Source: Burkholderia sp. 9120 (lineage in GTDB: Bacteria > Pseudomonadota > Gammaproteobacteria > Burkholderiales > Burkholderiaceae). From it: a stretch of 64,000 nucleotides of DNA. Below are positions 1 to 9,579 of the stretch, one piece after another. Below the pieces are notes generated by a model that saw only the letters and a list, made by a program, of their open reading frames with translations, was not told the DNA's origin and made no database searches. Each line of letters starts with the position of its first letter. Position 1 is the stretch's first letter. The stretch is from positions 1,364,001 to 1,428,000 of the forward strand of contig NZ_JQNA01000002.1 of the NCBI RefSeq assembly GCF_000745015.1, read 5' to 3'. Position numbers and translations under genes: made by a program.

Positions 1-5
1 TCATG

Positions 6-1079
6 CTAGAAACGCTGCTGGATGCCGACCATCACGCCGAGCTGATCGGCGCCGGTTTGCACGGTGCCGGCCGCAGCCACCGGCGCGGCGGCCTTCTGGC
101 TGTTGAGCATATAACCGAGCGACGAGTACACCGACGTGCGCTTCGACAGAAAGTAGGTCGCACGCGCGATCAGCAGCGTCGAGTCGGAGACGCTCCTGAC
201 GTTATATCGCACCATTTGCGTGTCGAGTGAAAGCGCCGGCAGCGCGAAATAGTTCACTCCGACAAAAAACAGATCCGTCTGACTATGAACCGCCGCCGAC
301 GTGTTGCGCCGCTCCCAGCCGCCGCCGAGTTTCGCGTCGCCGTATTTGACGTAAGCGTCGACGATGGTCCGGGTATCGGTGTACGCGCTGTTCGTCAACG
401 GCGCGGACGCACCGGTACCGCCGCGCATCACGTCATACGAAGCCGCCATGCCGAAATGCGCCGAATCGTAGGCGGCCAGCGCCGTGTACTGGCGGCAGGC
501 AATGAAGTTGCCGGCCACCTGCCCCGCGCAATCGGTCGCGGACGGGCCCGCCGGTCCCGCGGCGTCGCGACCGAAACTGTAGGTGCCGCCGAGCGTGAAG
601 CCGCCGAATTTGCCGAGGTAGCCGATCGCATTGTCGCTACGCGCATTCGGCAGATAGGTGTCGAAGCTCGCCATCGAATGAATCGACGGGCCGATCACGT
701 CCGCCTGCAGCAACGCGTAATACGACATGTTGATCTGGCGCCCCAGCGTCAGCGTGCCGTACGGGCTGCTGATACCGACGTTCGCGGCACGGCCGAACAG
801 ACGGCCGCCGTAGTTCAGTGCGCCGGTGCCGGTGGCAAAACCGCTTTCCAGCTGGAAGAACGCTTGCGTGCCGCCGCCCAGATCTTCAGCGCCGCGCAAG
901 CCGAAGCGCGACGGCACTTCGCCGGTCAGCGCCGGCATGCCGACGACCGAGCCGCCGGTCGCCGCATGGTTGTAATACTGCACGCCGGTGTCGACGATTC
1001 CGTACAAGGTCACGCTGCTCTGCGCATGAGCCAGATTCGCCACGCCGAGCAGACACGCTGCCGCAAGATAGTTTCTCAT
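6..1079 (-). CDS. Gram-negative porin (Burkholderia OmpC-like)
   Basis: Outer-membrane trimeric general diffusion porin. The protein opens with a Sec signal peptide ending AHA, followed by the typical mature start QSSVTLYG. It contains the porin signature GLRGAEDLGGG near residue 60 and ends GIQQRF, with the terminal Phe needed for BAM assembly. At about 357 residues it has normal family length. The frame can be extended to a TTG at 1085, but the ATG at 1079 (MRNYLAAA) gives the better signal peptide. It lies downstream of the molybdenum hydroxylase genes on the same strand but has a 130-nt gap, so it is probably a separate unit. Solute specificity cannot be read from the sequence. Confidence 0.93.
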   Translation of the reverse strand: MRNYLAAACLLGVANLAHAQSSVTLYGIVDTGVQYYNHAATGGSVVGMPALTGEVPSRFGLRGAEDLGGGTQAFFQLESGFATGTGALNYGGRLFGRAANVGISSPYGTLTLGRQINMSYYALLQADVIGPSIHSMASFDTYLPNARSDNAIGYLGKFGGFTLGGTYSFGRDAAGPAGPSATDCAGQVAGNFIACRQYTALAAYDSAHFGMAASYDVMRGGTGASAPLTNSAYTDTRTIVDAYVKYGDAKLGGGWERRNTSAAVHSQTDLFFVGVNYFALPALSLDTQMVRYNVRSVSDSTLLIARATYFLSKRTSVYSSLGYMLNSQKAAAPVAAAGTVQTGADQLGVMVGIQQRF

Positions 1080-1210
1080 TTCCAAACCCTGGTTAAATTA
1101 GCCATCCGAATCATCAGGGCCGCTGGAGCAGCTCTGGTGTTGCCGATGATCCGTCGATTGAAACAGCCCGTCAGGCACGCCCGCGAGTTCGCGGGCATGG
1201 CGCGGCGACC

Positions 1211-1537
1211 TCAGTGATCGGGCGCGCCCGCGAGCACCCAGTTGACGAGGAGCCGCGCGTCGGCGGCGTCGATCCGGTTCGGCGGCATCGGCACATTGCC
1301 CCACACGCCCGCGCTACCCTGCTGCACATGCTTGACGAGCAACGCGGCGGCGTTGCTCTGGCCGCTATAACGCGCGGCCACGTCGTGGTAAGCGGGGCCG
1401 ACGAGCTTCTTGTCCACCGCGTGACAACCGAGGCAGGCGTGCTCGCCGGCCAGCGCCCGCGCGCGGTTGAAATCGGTGTCCGCGTGCGCGTGAACGGCAA
1501 CGCACGCGAATGCAACCAGCAGAGTGGTTCTTTTCAT
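1211..1537 (-). CDS. Small periplasmic c-type cytochrome
   Basis: Monohaem class I cytochrome c of 108 residues. It has a Sec signal peptide (MKRTTLLVAFACVAVHAHA), one haem-binding CLGCH motif at about residue 35, and a distal Met candidate in the segment NVPMPPN, as in cytochrome c551/c552. It sits 60 nt downstream of the molybdopterin subunit on the same strand. I infer that it is the electron acceptor of that periplasmic dehydrogenase. In many such operons this role is filled by a larger multihaem cytochrome, so a single small domain is notable. Confidence 0.9.
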   Translation of the reverse strand: MKRTTLLVAFACVAVHAHADTDFNRARALAGEHACLGCHAVDKKLVGPAYHDVAARYSGQSNAAALLVKHVQQGSAGVWGNVPMPPNRIDAADARLLVNWVLAGAPDH

Positions 1538-1597
1538 AAAGCCTTCTTCAACAAGTGGGGAAAAACAGTCGACGGCAGCGCCCGGCTGCCCGGAAAA

Positions 1598-3823
1598 TCA
1601 AACGTCGAAACGCTGTGGCAGCGGCATCGAACGCAAGCGCTGTCCCGTGGCGCGAAACAGCGCGGCGGCCACTGCCGGCGCAACCGGCGGCAACGCGACT
1701 TCGCCGCAACCTTGAGGCGCGCGGTCGCTCGGCACGATCACGGTTTCCACCTTCGGCATCTCGGAGAGATTGAGCAGCGGATAGTCCGCGAAATTGCTTT
1801 GCACGACGGCGCCTTTCGCAAACGTGATTTCGCTCTTGAACGTGTTGGTGAGCGCGAAGCCGATGCCGCCTTCGATCGCTTCCTGAATCAGCATCGGATT
1901 GATCGGCCGGCCGCAGTCGACGGCGCACACCACACGCTCGACTTTCACCTGCCCGTGTACAAGACGCAGTTCGACGATCGTCGCGACATAGGTGGTAAAT
2001 GCGCCGCCACGGCCGGTATAGAGGCAGAACGCCATACCGCGGTGCAAGCCAGGCGCGCTCTTGCCGAACCAGTCGGCTCGCGCCGCGGCATGGTCGAGCA
2101 CCGCGACGCTCAACGGGTCGTGCCGCAGCAGCGCGCGCCGGTAGCGCAGCGGGTCGATTCCCGCAACGTGCGCCAGTTCGTCGATGAAACTCTCGAGAAA
2201 AAACACGCTCGACGTGCTGCCGACGCTGCGCATGAAGCTGACCGGAATCGGCTGCGGCACATGCAGCGAATCGACCAGCAGATTCGGCACGCCGTAGCAA
2301 AGATCGTAAATGCCGTCGAGCATGGTTTCATCCCAGCCGCCGGCTTTGTCGAAGAAGTCGGGTTTGATCGACTTGTACAGCGACTGGCCGACAACCCGCG
2401 CGTGCAGCGCCGTGGGCAAGCCGTCCGTGCCCAGCACCGCGCGCATACGCGCCGACGCGCAAGGACGGTAGAAACCGTGTTGAATGTCGTCTTCGCGCGA
2501 ACGGATCACCTTGACCGGACACCCGACCGCTTTCGAGGCCACCGCCGCGTGCACAACAAAGTCGGGCACATACTTGCGGCCGAAGCTGCCGCCGAGAAAC
2601 GTCGTGTTGACGATCACTTTCGCCGCAGGCACTTTGAAGATCGCGGCCAGGGTCCAGCGCACCTTGTCCTGCCCCTGGATTGGCCCCCACACGTCGACCT
2701 CGCCGTCGCGCACGTGCACGGTCGCGTTGACCGGCTCCATGGTCGCGTGGACGAGATACGGCGTGTGATAGTCGGCTTGCACGACGGCAGGCGAGCCGTG
2801 CCCGGCCTCCGCGAAACGCGCTTGCGGATCGCCGAGACAGGTCGCGACGACCGCGTGCGCGGATTGCAGCGCGCCCTTGCGTTCGTCGAGAATCGTCGCG
2901 CTGTCGAACGGACCACCCGCCGGCGTGTCCCACTCCACCTGTGCGGCGTCGCACGCCAGCTTTGCCTGCCAATACGTATCGGCGACGACGATGAGCGCAT
3001 CTTTCGCCAGCACCGTATCGACCACGCCCGGCATCTTTCGCACGGTGTCGGCATTGGTGACGCGCAACGGTTTACCGCCGAGCGTCGGCGCCATTTTGAC
3101 GGCACCCGTCAGCATGCCAGGCACCTGAACATCGATTCCGAATTGCGCCGAACCGTTGACCTTGGCGGGCGCGTCGAGCTTGTGCAACGGCTGGCCGATC
3201 AGCTTATGCGCCGATGCGGGCTTGAGCCGGGGATGTGCGGGCAACGGGATCTTCACCGCGTCCGCCACCAGCTCGCCGTAGCTCAACGCGCGGCCGCTTG
3301 GAATATGGATGACCTGACCATTGGTGGCCGTGCATTGCGTGCCGCGCACCTTGAAGCGACGCGCGCCGGCTTCGATGAACGCGGCCCGCGCCTGCGCGCC
3401 GGCAATCCGCAAGCGCTCGTAGAACATCGTCACCGACATCGAAGCGCCGACGAATTGCTGCGGCATCTCGTTGGCGGCATCGATCCGATAAGCGTCGCGA
3501 CCGGTCACGAACGTCACCGTGACGTTGCGCCAGTCCGCATCCATTTCGTCGGCAAGCACTTGCGGCAAGCCGGTGTACACACCCTGCCCCACCTCCGCTT
3601 GCGACAGGCCGATCACCGTGTGGCCGCTCGCGTCGATACGCACCCAGTCGTTGATCTCATAACTGGGAGCACCACCGTCGCCGGCCCATGCGAGTTCGCT
3701 GAAGCTCAACGGCAGGACGAAACTGCCCGCGATCGCCAACCCGCTTTTCAGAAAAACGCGCCGGCTTGCCGAGGCCGCGACGCCCGGTGCGCCGCGCCTC
3801 GCGTCAGTATTCCGCGGCGACAT
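1598..3823 (-). CDS. Isoquinoline 1-oxidoreductase-type molybdopterin (beta) subunit
   Basis: Large catalytic subunit of a xanthine-oxidase-family molybdenum hydroxylase, 741 residues. The N-terminus carries a twin-arginine signal, SRRVFLK followed by a hydrophobic stretch, so the folded cofactor-loaded enzyme should be exported by Tat. The family motif GGSFGRK lies in the middle of the protein, and the C-terminus has GCGEVALPP, containing the conserved catalytic Glu. The start overlaps the stop of the 2Fe-2S subunit gene by 20 nt, showing translational coupling. The physiological substrate (aldehyde or N-heterocycle) is not identifiable; IorB is the family name, not a demonstrated activity. 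Confidence 0.9.
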   Translation of the reverse strand: MSPRNTDARRGAPGVAASASRRVFLKSGLAIAGSFVLPLSFSELAWAGDGGAPSYEINDWVRIDASGHTVIGLSQAEVGQGVYTGLPQVLADEMDADWRNVTVTFVTGRDAYRIDAANEMPQQFVGASMSVTMFYERLRIAGAQARAAFIEAGARRFKVRGTQCTATNGQVIHIPSGRALSYGELVADAVKIPLPAHPRLKPASAHKLIGQPLHKLDAPAKVNGSAQFGIDVQVPGMLTGAVKMAPTLGGKPLRVTNADTVRKMPGVVDTVLAKDALIVVADTYWQAKLACDAAQVEWDTPAGGPFDSATILDERKGALQSAHAVVATCLGDPQARFAEAGHGSPAVVQADYHTPYLVHATMEPVNATVHVRDGEVDVWGPIQGQDKVRWTLAAIFKVPAAKVIVNTTFLGGSFGRKYVPDFVVHAAVASKAVGCPVKVIRSREDDIQHGFYRPCASARMRAVLGTDGLPTALHARVVGQSLYKSIKPDFFDKAGGWDETMLDGIYDLCYGVPNLLVDSLHVPQPIPVSFMRSVGSTSSVFFLESFIDELAHVAGIDPLRYRRALLRHDPLSVAVLDHAAARADWFGKSAPGLHRGMAFCLYTGRGGAFTTYVATIVELRLVHGQVKVERVVCAVDCGRPINPMLIQEAIEGGIGFALTNTFKSEITFAKGAVVQSNFADYPLLNLSEMPKVETVIVPSDRAPQGCGEVALPPVAPAVAAALFRATGQRLRSMPLPQRFDV

Positions 3824-4247
3824 GAATAGCCTCGCGGATGCGTTGATAGGTGGCGCAGCGGCACAGATTGGTGATCGCCTGATCGATCTGCGCGTCGGTC
3901 GGTTTGGGGGTGTGCGCGAGCAAGGCGGCCGCGGCCATCACCATCCCCGATTGACAGTAGCCGCATTGCGGCACGTCCTTCGCGACCCAGGCGCGTTGCA
4001 CGGGATGCGTGCCATCGGGCGACAGTGCCTCGATCGTGCGAATCGACTTACCCGCCACCGCGGAAACCGGTAGCACGCACGAGCGCACCGCGTCGCCTTC
4101 GAGGTGCACCGTGCACGCGCCGCAAGCGCCGATCCCGCAGCCGTACTTCGTGCCGCACAGCATGGCGTGGTCTCGAATCACCCACAGCAGCGGCGTCTGC
4201 GCGTCGCCGTCGAAGGAAAACGGGCGGCCGTTGAGTTCAAATTGCAT
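3804..4247 (-). CDS. 2Fe-2S subunit of molybdenum hydroxylase (IorA-like)
   Basis: Electron-transfer subunit of 147 residues. An N-terminal plant-type ferredoxin domain holds [15 protein letters not shown], and a C-terminal alpha-helical 2Fe-2S domain holds GYCQSGM and CRC. These eight cysteines ligate two clusters. The ATG at 4247 is preceded by GGGAGA; the frame stays open further upstream to 4538 but without homologous content. The subunit has no signal of its own, so it probably hitchhikes through Tat with the large subunit encoded immediately downstream. It is the first gene of the three-gene unit with the cytochrome. Confidence 0.92.
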   Translation of the reverse strand: MQFELNGRPFSFDGDAQTPLLWVIRDHAMLCGTKYGCGIGACGACTVHLEGDAVRSCVLPVSAVAGKSIRTIEALSPDGTHPVQRAWVAKDVPQCGYCQSGMVMAAAALLAHTPKPTDAQIDQAITNLCRCATYQRIREAIHVAAEY

Positions 4248-4577
4248 TGCGTGTCTCCCGGAATGCTGTCGTCTCGATGCAAGCGCCGCGAATGCAGCGA
4301 CATCGACGAGCAAATTCTCGATGCCGCAAAAATCAGCATCAATGACCGGGAAGCTATAAAAAGGCACCGATCGTCCAGCGCGCGAAAATAACGCTGCGGC
4401 GAGCGGACGAGGCTTGTGGAAAGGACCACGGATGAAACGTCGACGGCCAGGCGTCGACGCGAGGTCAATTCGACAGGAGGGGAAGTTCGCGAGAGAGCAG
4501 AAAGTCCGCGCAGAACGCACTAGACCGTGGGAGACCACGGCCGGACGCGCCTAACGCGATCCGGCCGCCTAAAACCA
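4248..4577. other. Intergenic region upstream of the molybdenum hydroxylase genes
   Basis: 330 nt between the GST gene and the 2Fe-2S subunit gene, both on the minus strand. It is the likely promoter region for the hydroxylase operon. A T-rich segment around 4355-4363 (minus strand TTTTTATAGC) could hold a -10 element, but no convincing -35 pairs with it. No RNA gene or further ORF with a ribosome-binding site is visible. Confidence 0.4.
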
Positions 4578-5285
4578 TTACGCAGGCCGCTTCGGAATAT
4601 CCAGCCCCCGCACCACCGCCGGACGCGCGACAAACGCCGCCAGCACACGCTTCACATTCGCAAAGTCGTCGATGCCGACCAGATCGCCCGCCTCATAGAA
4701 CCCAATCAGATTACGCACCCACGGGAAGGTGACGATATCGGCGATCGAATAAGCGTCGCCGAGAATCCAGTCGCGTCCTTCGAGTTGCTGATCCAGCACG
4801 CCGAGCAGCCGCTTCGATTCGGCGACGTAACGATCGCGCGGACGCTTGTCCTCGTACTCCTTGCCGGCGAACTTATGAAAGAAGCCGAGTTGCCCGAACA
4901 TCGGCCCGATGCCGCCCATCTGGAACATCACCCACTGAATCGCTTCATAGCGACCGCCGATGTCCTCCGGAATCAACTTGCCGGCCTTGTCCGCCAGATA
5001 GATCAGAATCGCGCCCGATTCGAACAGCGCCAGCGGCCGGCCGCCGGGACCGTTCGGATCGATGATCGCCGGGATCTTGTTGTTCGGATTGAGCGATAGA
5101 AACTCGGGCGTCATCTGGTCGTTCGTATCGAAGCGTACGAGATGCGGCTCGTACGGCAAGCCGATCTCCTCGAGCATGATCGACACTTTGACGCCGTTAG
5201 GCGTTGGCAGCGAATAGAGCTGAATCCGGTCCGGATGCTCGGCAGGCCATTTCTTCGTGATCGGAAAATCGGAGAGATCGGTCAT
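4578..5285 (-). CDS. yfcG: Nu-class glutathione S-transferase, YfcG-like
   Basis: Cytosolic GST of 235 residues. An N-terminal thioredoxin-fold domain carries LPTPNG, the Thr/Asn catalytic region of YfcG/YghU enzymes, NNKIPAI with the cis-Pro loop, and FESGAIL, which binds glutathione. A C-terminal helical domain contains YSIADI, the usual N-capping box. Family members act as disulfide-bond oxidoreductases rather than classical conjugating enzymes. I chose ATG 5285 because homology begins at MTDLSDFPIT; the upstream open frame is low-complexity. The symbol rests on overall resemblance, and YghU-type naming is also possible. Confidence 0.88.
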   Translation of the reverse strand: MTDLSDFPITKKWPAEHPDRIQLYSLPTPNGVKVSIMLEEIGLPYEPHLVRFDTNDQMTPEFLSLNPNNKIPAIIDPNGPGGRPLALFESGAILIYLADKAGKLIPEDIGGRYEAIQWVMFQMGGIGPMFGQLGFFHKFAGKEYEDKRPRDRYVAESKRLLGVLDQQLEGRDWILGDAYSIADIVTFPWVRNLIGFYEAGDLVGIDDFANVKRVLAAFVARPAVVRGLDIPKRPA

Positions 5286-5568
5286 GGGACGATGTAAGCC
5301 TTGTACGAGAGTTGAGCAACGCAGGAGAGCAAATCGAAGTCGCGAGCCAGTTCGAGTCAGTTCGAGCCTTGAAGACCGGCATCGAAATCTCAGCAACGCG
5401 AGACCGCGAGATTGCGCGACCGCCAAATATAAACCGACCCGACGGAACGCGTGCGGAAGCGCTCAAGCGCTGCAGGACTTCCGCGCAGCACGTATGGCTT
5501 CGAGAGATGGCTGGCGCAAAACCAGGCGGTCACGCGCGCGGCAAAGCTCCTCGACCGCGCGAGAAAGC

Positions 5569-5790
5569 TCACCACAAGTCCTTGGTCGCCGTGCCGGCGC
5601 GCAAGTTATAGCCTTCGCGCCACAACGCCGCACCGACCGTCAGCAGCAACGTCTTCTGCTCACCGTCGAGTAGCTCCCATGCCGCCGCCAGCCACGAGGC
5701 GTAGCTTGCGCAGGTCTGCTCCAGATCGACCGGCGCTTTGCCTTCCAGGTACTGCCGTTCGAACATCGAAAGCAATTTTTCGGGTGTCAT
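5569..5790 (-). CDS. Hypothetical small protein
   Basis: 73-residue acidic to neutral protein, probably helical and cytosolic, beginning MTPEKLLSMFERQYLEG and rich in Leu, Ala and Trp. It has no signal peptide, cysteine motif or metal site. ATG 5790 has GGAG nine nt upstream. I do not recognise the family. It lies beside CsbD and another small hypothetical protein, suggesting a stress-related neighbourhood. Confidence 0.6.
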   Translation of the reverse strand: MTPEKLLSMFERQYLEGKAPVDLEQTCASYASWLAAAWELLDGEQKTLLLTVGAALWREGYNLRAGTATKDLW

Positions 5791-5988
5791 GGGCGCGATC
5801 TCCGGGTTGGATCCCCAAGTCTAATGGCGACACACCACGCGCGGCGCACTCCCACGGTTCACTGCGGGTTACTCCCAGGCGGAATCCGACCAACGCCGCA
5901 ACCTGCCCGCCATCCGATCCGCGGCCCAAAACGGAAAAGGCGCCGAAGCGCCTTTCCGATCCATCGACAATCAGCACAGCAAACCGGA

Positions 5989-6180
5989 TTACGGCGCGTT
6001 GCGCTTTGCATTGTCCTTGGCGTCTTCCTTGGCATCGCCATAGGCCTTCTGCACCTTGCCCGCACCTTGTTGCAAGTCACCCTTCAGTTCCTTACCGGGG
6101 TTGTTCGTCGCCTTGCCGACGGCTTCGTTGACCTTCCCCTTGATCTGCTCGCCCACACCCTTCACCTGATCCTTGTTCAT
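5989..6180 (-). CDS. CsbD family stress-response protein
   Basis: 63-residue, Lys/Asp/Gly-rich, hydrophilic protein starting MNKDQVKGVGEQIKGKV, with the repeated GK-VNEAVGKAT and LKGDLQQGAGKVQ blocks that define CsbD/YjbJ proteins. These are abundant general-stress proteins, thought to be disordered and of unknown molecular role. ATG 6180 is preceded by AAAGGAG at ideal spacing, which fits high expression. Confidence 0.93.
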   Translation of the reverse strand: MNKDQVKGVGEQIKGKVNEAVGKATNNPGKELKGDLQQGAGKVQKAYGDAKEDAKDNAKRNAP

Positions 6181-6356
6181 GATCGGCTCCTTTATCTCGA
6201 ATGCCGGCGCGAGATTACGCCAGTATCCCTATCGAGCAACGCGTGTGCCCGCCGTCGGGAACGTGCTTTTTCGCCCTAGGCGCCATACTCAAAAAAATAA
6301 TCGGAAAAGGTCTAAAGATTCGCCCCCGCCTGCCGTAAAGCTGCGAAGGAGGTGCC

Positions 6357-6683
6357 ATGGACCGCACATTCATTACGCTGACGGGTTCGTCCCAGGCCGC
6401 GCTGGTCGACCGGGATATCGCGCACATTTCGCGCGCAATGCGGCTTTCTTTACACGGGGATCTCGGCGGTCCGATCCTGCCTCCCGCCTATTGGCGCCAG
6501 CGTTTATACACGCTGCTCGACACCGGCTATCTCTCCCACGCGCAACTGTGCTCGGTGGACAGCCTGCTGCTCCAGCTCGATCAGTTCGCAGCCGAACCGC
6601 AACTGGCCTGGGACACCCTCACGCCAGCGGTCGCCGCGCTGTTCCCACCGCCTTATCCCGTCGATAACAGCCGCCTCGTTTGA
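6357..6683 (+). CDS. Hypothetical protein
   Basis: 108-residue soluble protein starting MDRTFITLTG. It has an almost perfect Shine-Dalgarno GAAGGAGG six nt before ATG 6357, so it is very likely expressed. The sequence is Leu- and Pro-rich with aromatic residues and has no membrane segment, signal or motif I can name. It is divergent from CsbD with a 176-nt shared upstream region. Confidence 0.7.
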   Translation: MDRTFITLTGSSQAALVDRDIAHISRAMRLSLHGDLGGPILPPAYWRQRLYTLLDTGYLSHAQLCSVDSLLLQLDQFAAEPQLAWDTLTPAVAALFPPPYPVDNSRLV

Positions 6684-6765
6684 GGTGGAATCCGGGCGCC
6701 GCTGAGTTTCAGCGCGGCGGGCCTTTGCGCGCCTGCCGCCTCGCCATACCCACATATCCATCAAT

Positions 6766-6796
6766 AAAAAAAATGGCCGCGAATCGCGCTGCGGCC
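6766..6796 (-). terminator. Rho-independent terminator pointing to the minus strand
   Basis: Stem GGCCGC / GCGGCC (6774-6779 and 6790-6795), flanked on the plus strand by a run of eight A. Read on the minus strand this is a hairpin followed by a U tract. No minus-strand protein gene lies upstream of it before the methyltransferase gene, so its transcript is unexplained. Confidence 0.55.
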
Positions 6797-6934
6797 TCAA
6801 CACGTCGCTACGCAGGGAATTTGCGTCGCTTCGGTAGCGTACACGCCCAACTGTGACAGCCGCGTTTAGCGGATACGCATCGCCGACAGTCGAAATTTTC
6901 CACCGCTCTGCGTCGAAAATAGGGAAAAAGGGAC

Positions 6935-6954
6935 GACCTTAGGTCATAATGTCC
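6935..6954 (+). promoter_or_regulatory. Putative dcm promoter with inverted repeat
   Basis: CATAAT at 6945-6950 resembles a -10 box 30 nt before the GTG start. Overlapping its left edge is the inverted repeat GACCT-T-AGGTC (6935-6945). No good -35 is visible. The repeat is a candidate operator for the HTH domain of the methyltransferase itself; this is inference. Confidence 0.4.
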
Positions 6955-6979
6955 GCAAAAATTCCCAGCAAGGACTTCC

Positions 6980-8272
6980 GTGACCCTCGCCGCACCGCTC
7001 GAACTGCTCCGACAGGCGCGCGCCCGCTTCACTCAACGCGAAATCGCCGCGCACGTCGGCAAAGACATCAAGACGGTGCGCCGCTGGGAAAAAGGCGCGA
7101 CCCCGTGCCCCGCGATGCTGGAGCCGGCCTTGCGCGATCTGCTGCAAGGCAACGCGCGAATCGATGGCGGTCACGTACGCAAAACCGCCGGCGGCGCCTC
7201 GTTCCGTTTCGTCGATCTGTTCGCCGGCATCGGCGGTATTCGCATGGGTTTCGAAGCGCAAGGCGGCGAGTGTGTATTCACCAGCGAGTGGAACGATTTT
7301 TCCACCAAGACGTACCGCGAGAACTATCCGGGCGGTGCCGAGCATGCGCTGATCGGCGACATCTTGACGTTTCCGGCGGAAGACGTGCCGAGCCACGACG
7401 TGCTGCTCGGCGGCTTTCCGTGCCAGCCGTTTTCGATCGCCGGCGTCAGCAAGAAAAACGCCCTCGGGCGGCCGCACGGTTTCGAATGCACGACGCAAGG
7501 CACGCTCTTTTTCGACGTCGCGCGCATCATCGCGGCCAAGCGCCCCGCCGCTTTTTTGCTGGAGAACGTGAAGAACCTGCTGTCGCACGACAAAGGCCGC
7601 ACCTTCGACGTGATCCTGCAAACCCTGCGCGACGAACTGGGCTACGAAGTGCATTACCGCGTGATCGACGGTCAGCATTTCACGCCGCAGCATCGGGAGC
7701 GGATCCTCATCGTCGGCTTTCGCGGCAAGACCTCGTTCTCGTGGGACGATCTGCGCTTGCCGGAACACGGCCCGCGCCTCGGCTCGATCCTGCATCGCAC
7801 GGACGGCAGCGAACCGGTGCTGCCGTGGGACCACGACCGCTTCTTCGATCACACCGCCAAACGCGTCCAGCCGAAGTACACGCTCACGTCGAATCTTTGG
7901 ACCTACCTGCAGAACTACGCGGAAAAGCACCGCGCGGCGGGCAATGGTTTCGGCTTCGGCATGGCGTATCCGGATAGCGTCACGCGTACGCTGTCGGCGC
8001 GTTATCACAAGGACGGCTCCGAGATTCTGGTCTATCAAGGAGAGTCGCTGCGCCCACGCCGCCTCACCCCACGCGAATGCGCGCGGCTGATGGGTTTTCC
8101 CGACACCTTCCGGATCCCTGTCAGCGACACCCAGGCTTACCGGCAGTTCGGCAACAGCGTCGTCATGCCCGTCATGCGCGAAGTGGCGCGCATCATGCTG
8201 CCGCATGTGCAAACCCTGCTCGCCGAGGAGACGCCCCGTGGTTCGAAGCAAGCCCTCTCGCTGTACGCCTGA
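6980..8272 (+). CDS. dcm: Dcm-like DNA (cytosine-5) methyltransferase with N-terminal HTH
   Basis: 430-residue C5-cytosine methyltransferase. Residues 8-55 form an XRE-like helix-turn-helix ([19 protein letters not shown]). The catalytic domain starts at about residue 76 with [12 protein letters not shown] (SAM binding), then GFPCQPFS with nucleophile Cys148, the ENV motif at 195-197, QHRERI, and a C-terminal RQFGNSVV (motif X). Blocks such as CVFTSEWN and AGVSKKN are very close to E. coli Dcm, so CCWGG specificity is likely but inferred. The start is GTG 6980 with AGGA at good spacing. No restriction endonuclease gene is adjacent, so this is a solitary enzyme, paired with vsr just downstream. 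Confidence 0.92.
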   Translation: MTLAAPLELLRQARARFTQREIAAHVGKDIKTVRRWEKGATPCPAMLEPALRDLLQGNARIDGGHVRKTAGGASFRFVDLFAGIGGIRMGFEAQGGECVFTSEWNDFSTKTYRENYPGGAEHALIGDILTFPAEDVPSHDVLLGGFPCQPFSIAGVSKKNALGRPHGFECTTQGTLFFDVARIIAAKRPAAFLLENVKNLLSHDKGRTFDVILQTLRDELGYEVHYRVIDGQHFTPQHRERILIVGFRGKTSFSWDDLRLPEHGPRLGSILHRTDGSEPVLPWDHDRFFDHTAKRVQPKYTLTSNLWTYLQNYAEKHRAAGNGFGFGMAYPDSVTRTLSARYHKDGSEILVYQGESLRPRRLTPRECARLMGFPDTFRIPVSDTQAYRQFGNSVVMPVMREVARIMLPHVQTLLAEETPRGSKQALSLYA

Positions 8273-8320
8273 CCACCTCGCTGCGCCGTGCGGTGAAGAC
8301 CGGCGCGGACGCGTCTGAAC

Positions 8321-8767
8321 ATGGTCGATATCGTCGATAGCGCGACCCGCAGCCGCATGATGTCCGGCATCCGCGGTCGCAATACGAAGCCGGAAATCCT
8401 GATCCGCAGCCTGCTGCATCGGCAAGGCTTCCGCTTCCGTCTCGACGCGCGCGATCTGCCGGGACGTCCCGACATCGTGCTGCCGCGCTACCGCGCCGTG
8501 GTGCTGGTGCACGGCTGCTTCTGGCACGGTCACGACTGTCATCTTTTCAAATGGCCGCAAACGCGGCCCGAGTTCTGGCGCGACAAGATCGGCCGTAATC
8601 GCAGCAACGACGACAAGGTGAGCGCGGCCTTGCTCGCCGACGGCTGGCGCGTCGCGGTGGTGTGGGAATGCGCATTGCGTGGTGCCAATCGCGATATCGC
8701 GGGCGTGCTGGAGCGGCTGGTGGCGTGGTTGAAGAGCGACGCGCCGAGCTTCGAGGAACGCGGCTGA
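8321..8767 (+). CDS. vsr: Very short patch repair endonuclease
   Basis: 148-residue Vsr, which nicks 5' of the T in T:G mismatches produced by deamination of 5-methylcytosine. It has the start motif SRMMSGIRGRNTKPE, the catalytic Asp in GRPDIVLP, and the His/Cys-rich block VHGCFWHGHDCHLF that binds zinc and metal. It begins 48 nt after the dcm stop, so they form an operon. The dcm-vsr pairing supports methylation at a Dcm-type site. Length is normal for the family. Confidence 0.95.
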   Translation: MVDIVDSATRSRMMSGIRGRNTKPEILIRSLLHRQGFRFRLDARDLPGRPDIVLPRYRAVVLVHGCFWHGHDCHLFKWPQTRPEFWRDKIGRNRSNDDKVSAALLADGWRVAVVWECALRGANRDIAGVLERLVAWLKSDAPSFEERG

Positions 8768-8939
8768 AAGCCGCTTGTAGCCTGCCCGTGTGGAGCGAAT
8801 CCCGGAGCGGCTGGTGATACACTCGATTGGCTCACCCGGGGCCTCGCCGCGCGTTGTTTCAGCGCTCGCCGCAAGCTCCAAGCGGCAGCCAAACCGCCCG
8901 CCCCGATCGGCGCAGAACCACTTACTAGGGAGACACATC

Positions 8940-9443
8940 ATGGCTGATTTCCGTCTCTGGTCCGACGACTTCCCCACCAACGGCTTCATGCCGAAAGCCC
9001 ACGAGTATCACGACAAAGCGTTCGGCGTGGACGGCGAAAACATCTCGCCGGTCTTGCACTGGGACGCACCGCCGGCCGACACCCAAAGCTTCGCGCTCAC
9101 CGTTCACGATCCCGACGCGCCGACCGGCAGCGGCTTCTGGCATTGGGTCGTGGTGAACATTCCGGCCGAGGCCCGCACACTGCCGCGCGACGCCGGTAAA
9201 GCGGACGGCTCGCTGCTGCCGCAAGGCGCGCTGCAACTGCGCAACGACTACGGCACGGCCGGCTTCGGCGGCGCCGCGCCGCCCCGGGGCGACAGGGCGC
9301 ATCGCTACATCTTCCGTCTGCATGCGCTGAAGGTGCCGCATCTGCCGATCGACGCGGAAACCACCAACGCGGTCGCGCGCTTCATGACGCATCTGAACGA
9401 ACTCGACTCGACCACGCACACGGGTCTGTACGAACTGAAGTAA
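8940..9443 (+). CDS. YbhB/YbcL family Raf kinase inhibitor-like (PEBP) protein
   Basis: 167-residue PEBP-fold protein. Conserved blocks include SPVLHW, the DPDAP ligand-pocket motif, and HWVVVNIP. The C-terminal segment has PPRGDRAHRYIFRLHAL, the GxHRY-type signature. There is no signal peptide, so it is cytosolic like YbhB. Start ATG 8940 follows GGGAGA. Molecular function of bacterial members is not established. Confidence 0.92.
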   Translation: MADFRLWSDDFPTNGFMPKAHEYHDKAFGVDGENISPVLHWDAPPADTQSFALTVHDPDAPTGSGFWHWVVVNIPAEARTLPRDAGKADGSLLPQGALQLRNDYGTAGFGGAAPPRGDRAHRYIFRLHALKVPHLPIDAETTNAVARFMTHLNELDSTTHTGLYELK

Positions 9444-9579
9444 CGCGGCGAACGCGCGGCCGGCGTGCGCTTTGCGGCGCCGGTCGCGTACGTAGTGAAT
9501 CGACACCGGCGTGTCCGGCACAGGCGGGCACGCGGGCGGTCAGTCGCGTGCTCTGTCTCACCCCCCATTCGAACAATCG

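Noticed and set aside
1214..3829. Long plus-strand open frame opposite the molybdopterin subunit
   Set aside because: The translation is Arg/His/Asp-rich and domain-free, while the minus strand encodes a full family member with Tat signal and catalytic motifs.
6980..8767. Complete restriction-modification system
   Set aside because: Flanking genes are Vsr, a PEBP protein and a small hypothetical protein; no endonuclease other than mismatch-specific Vsr is present.
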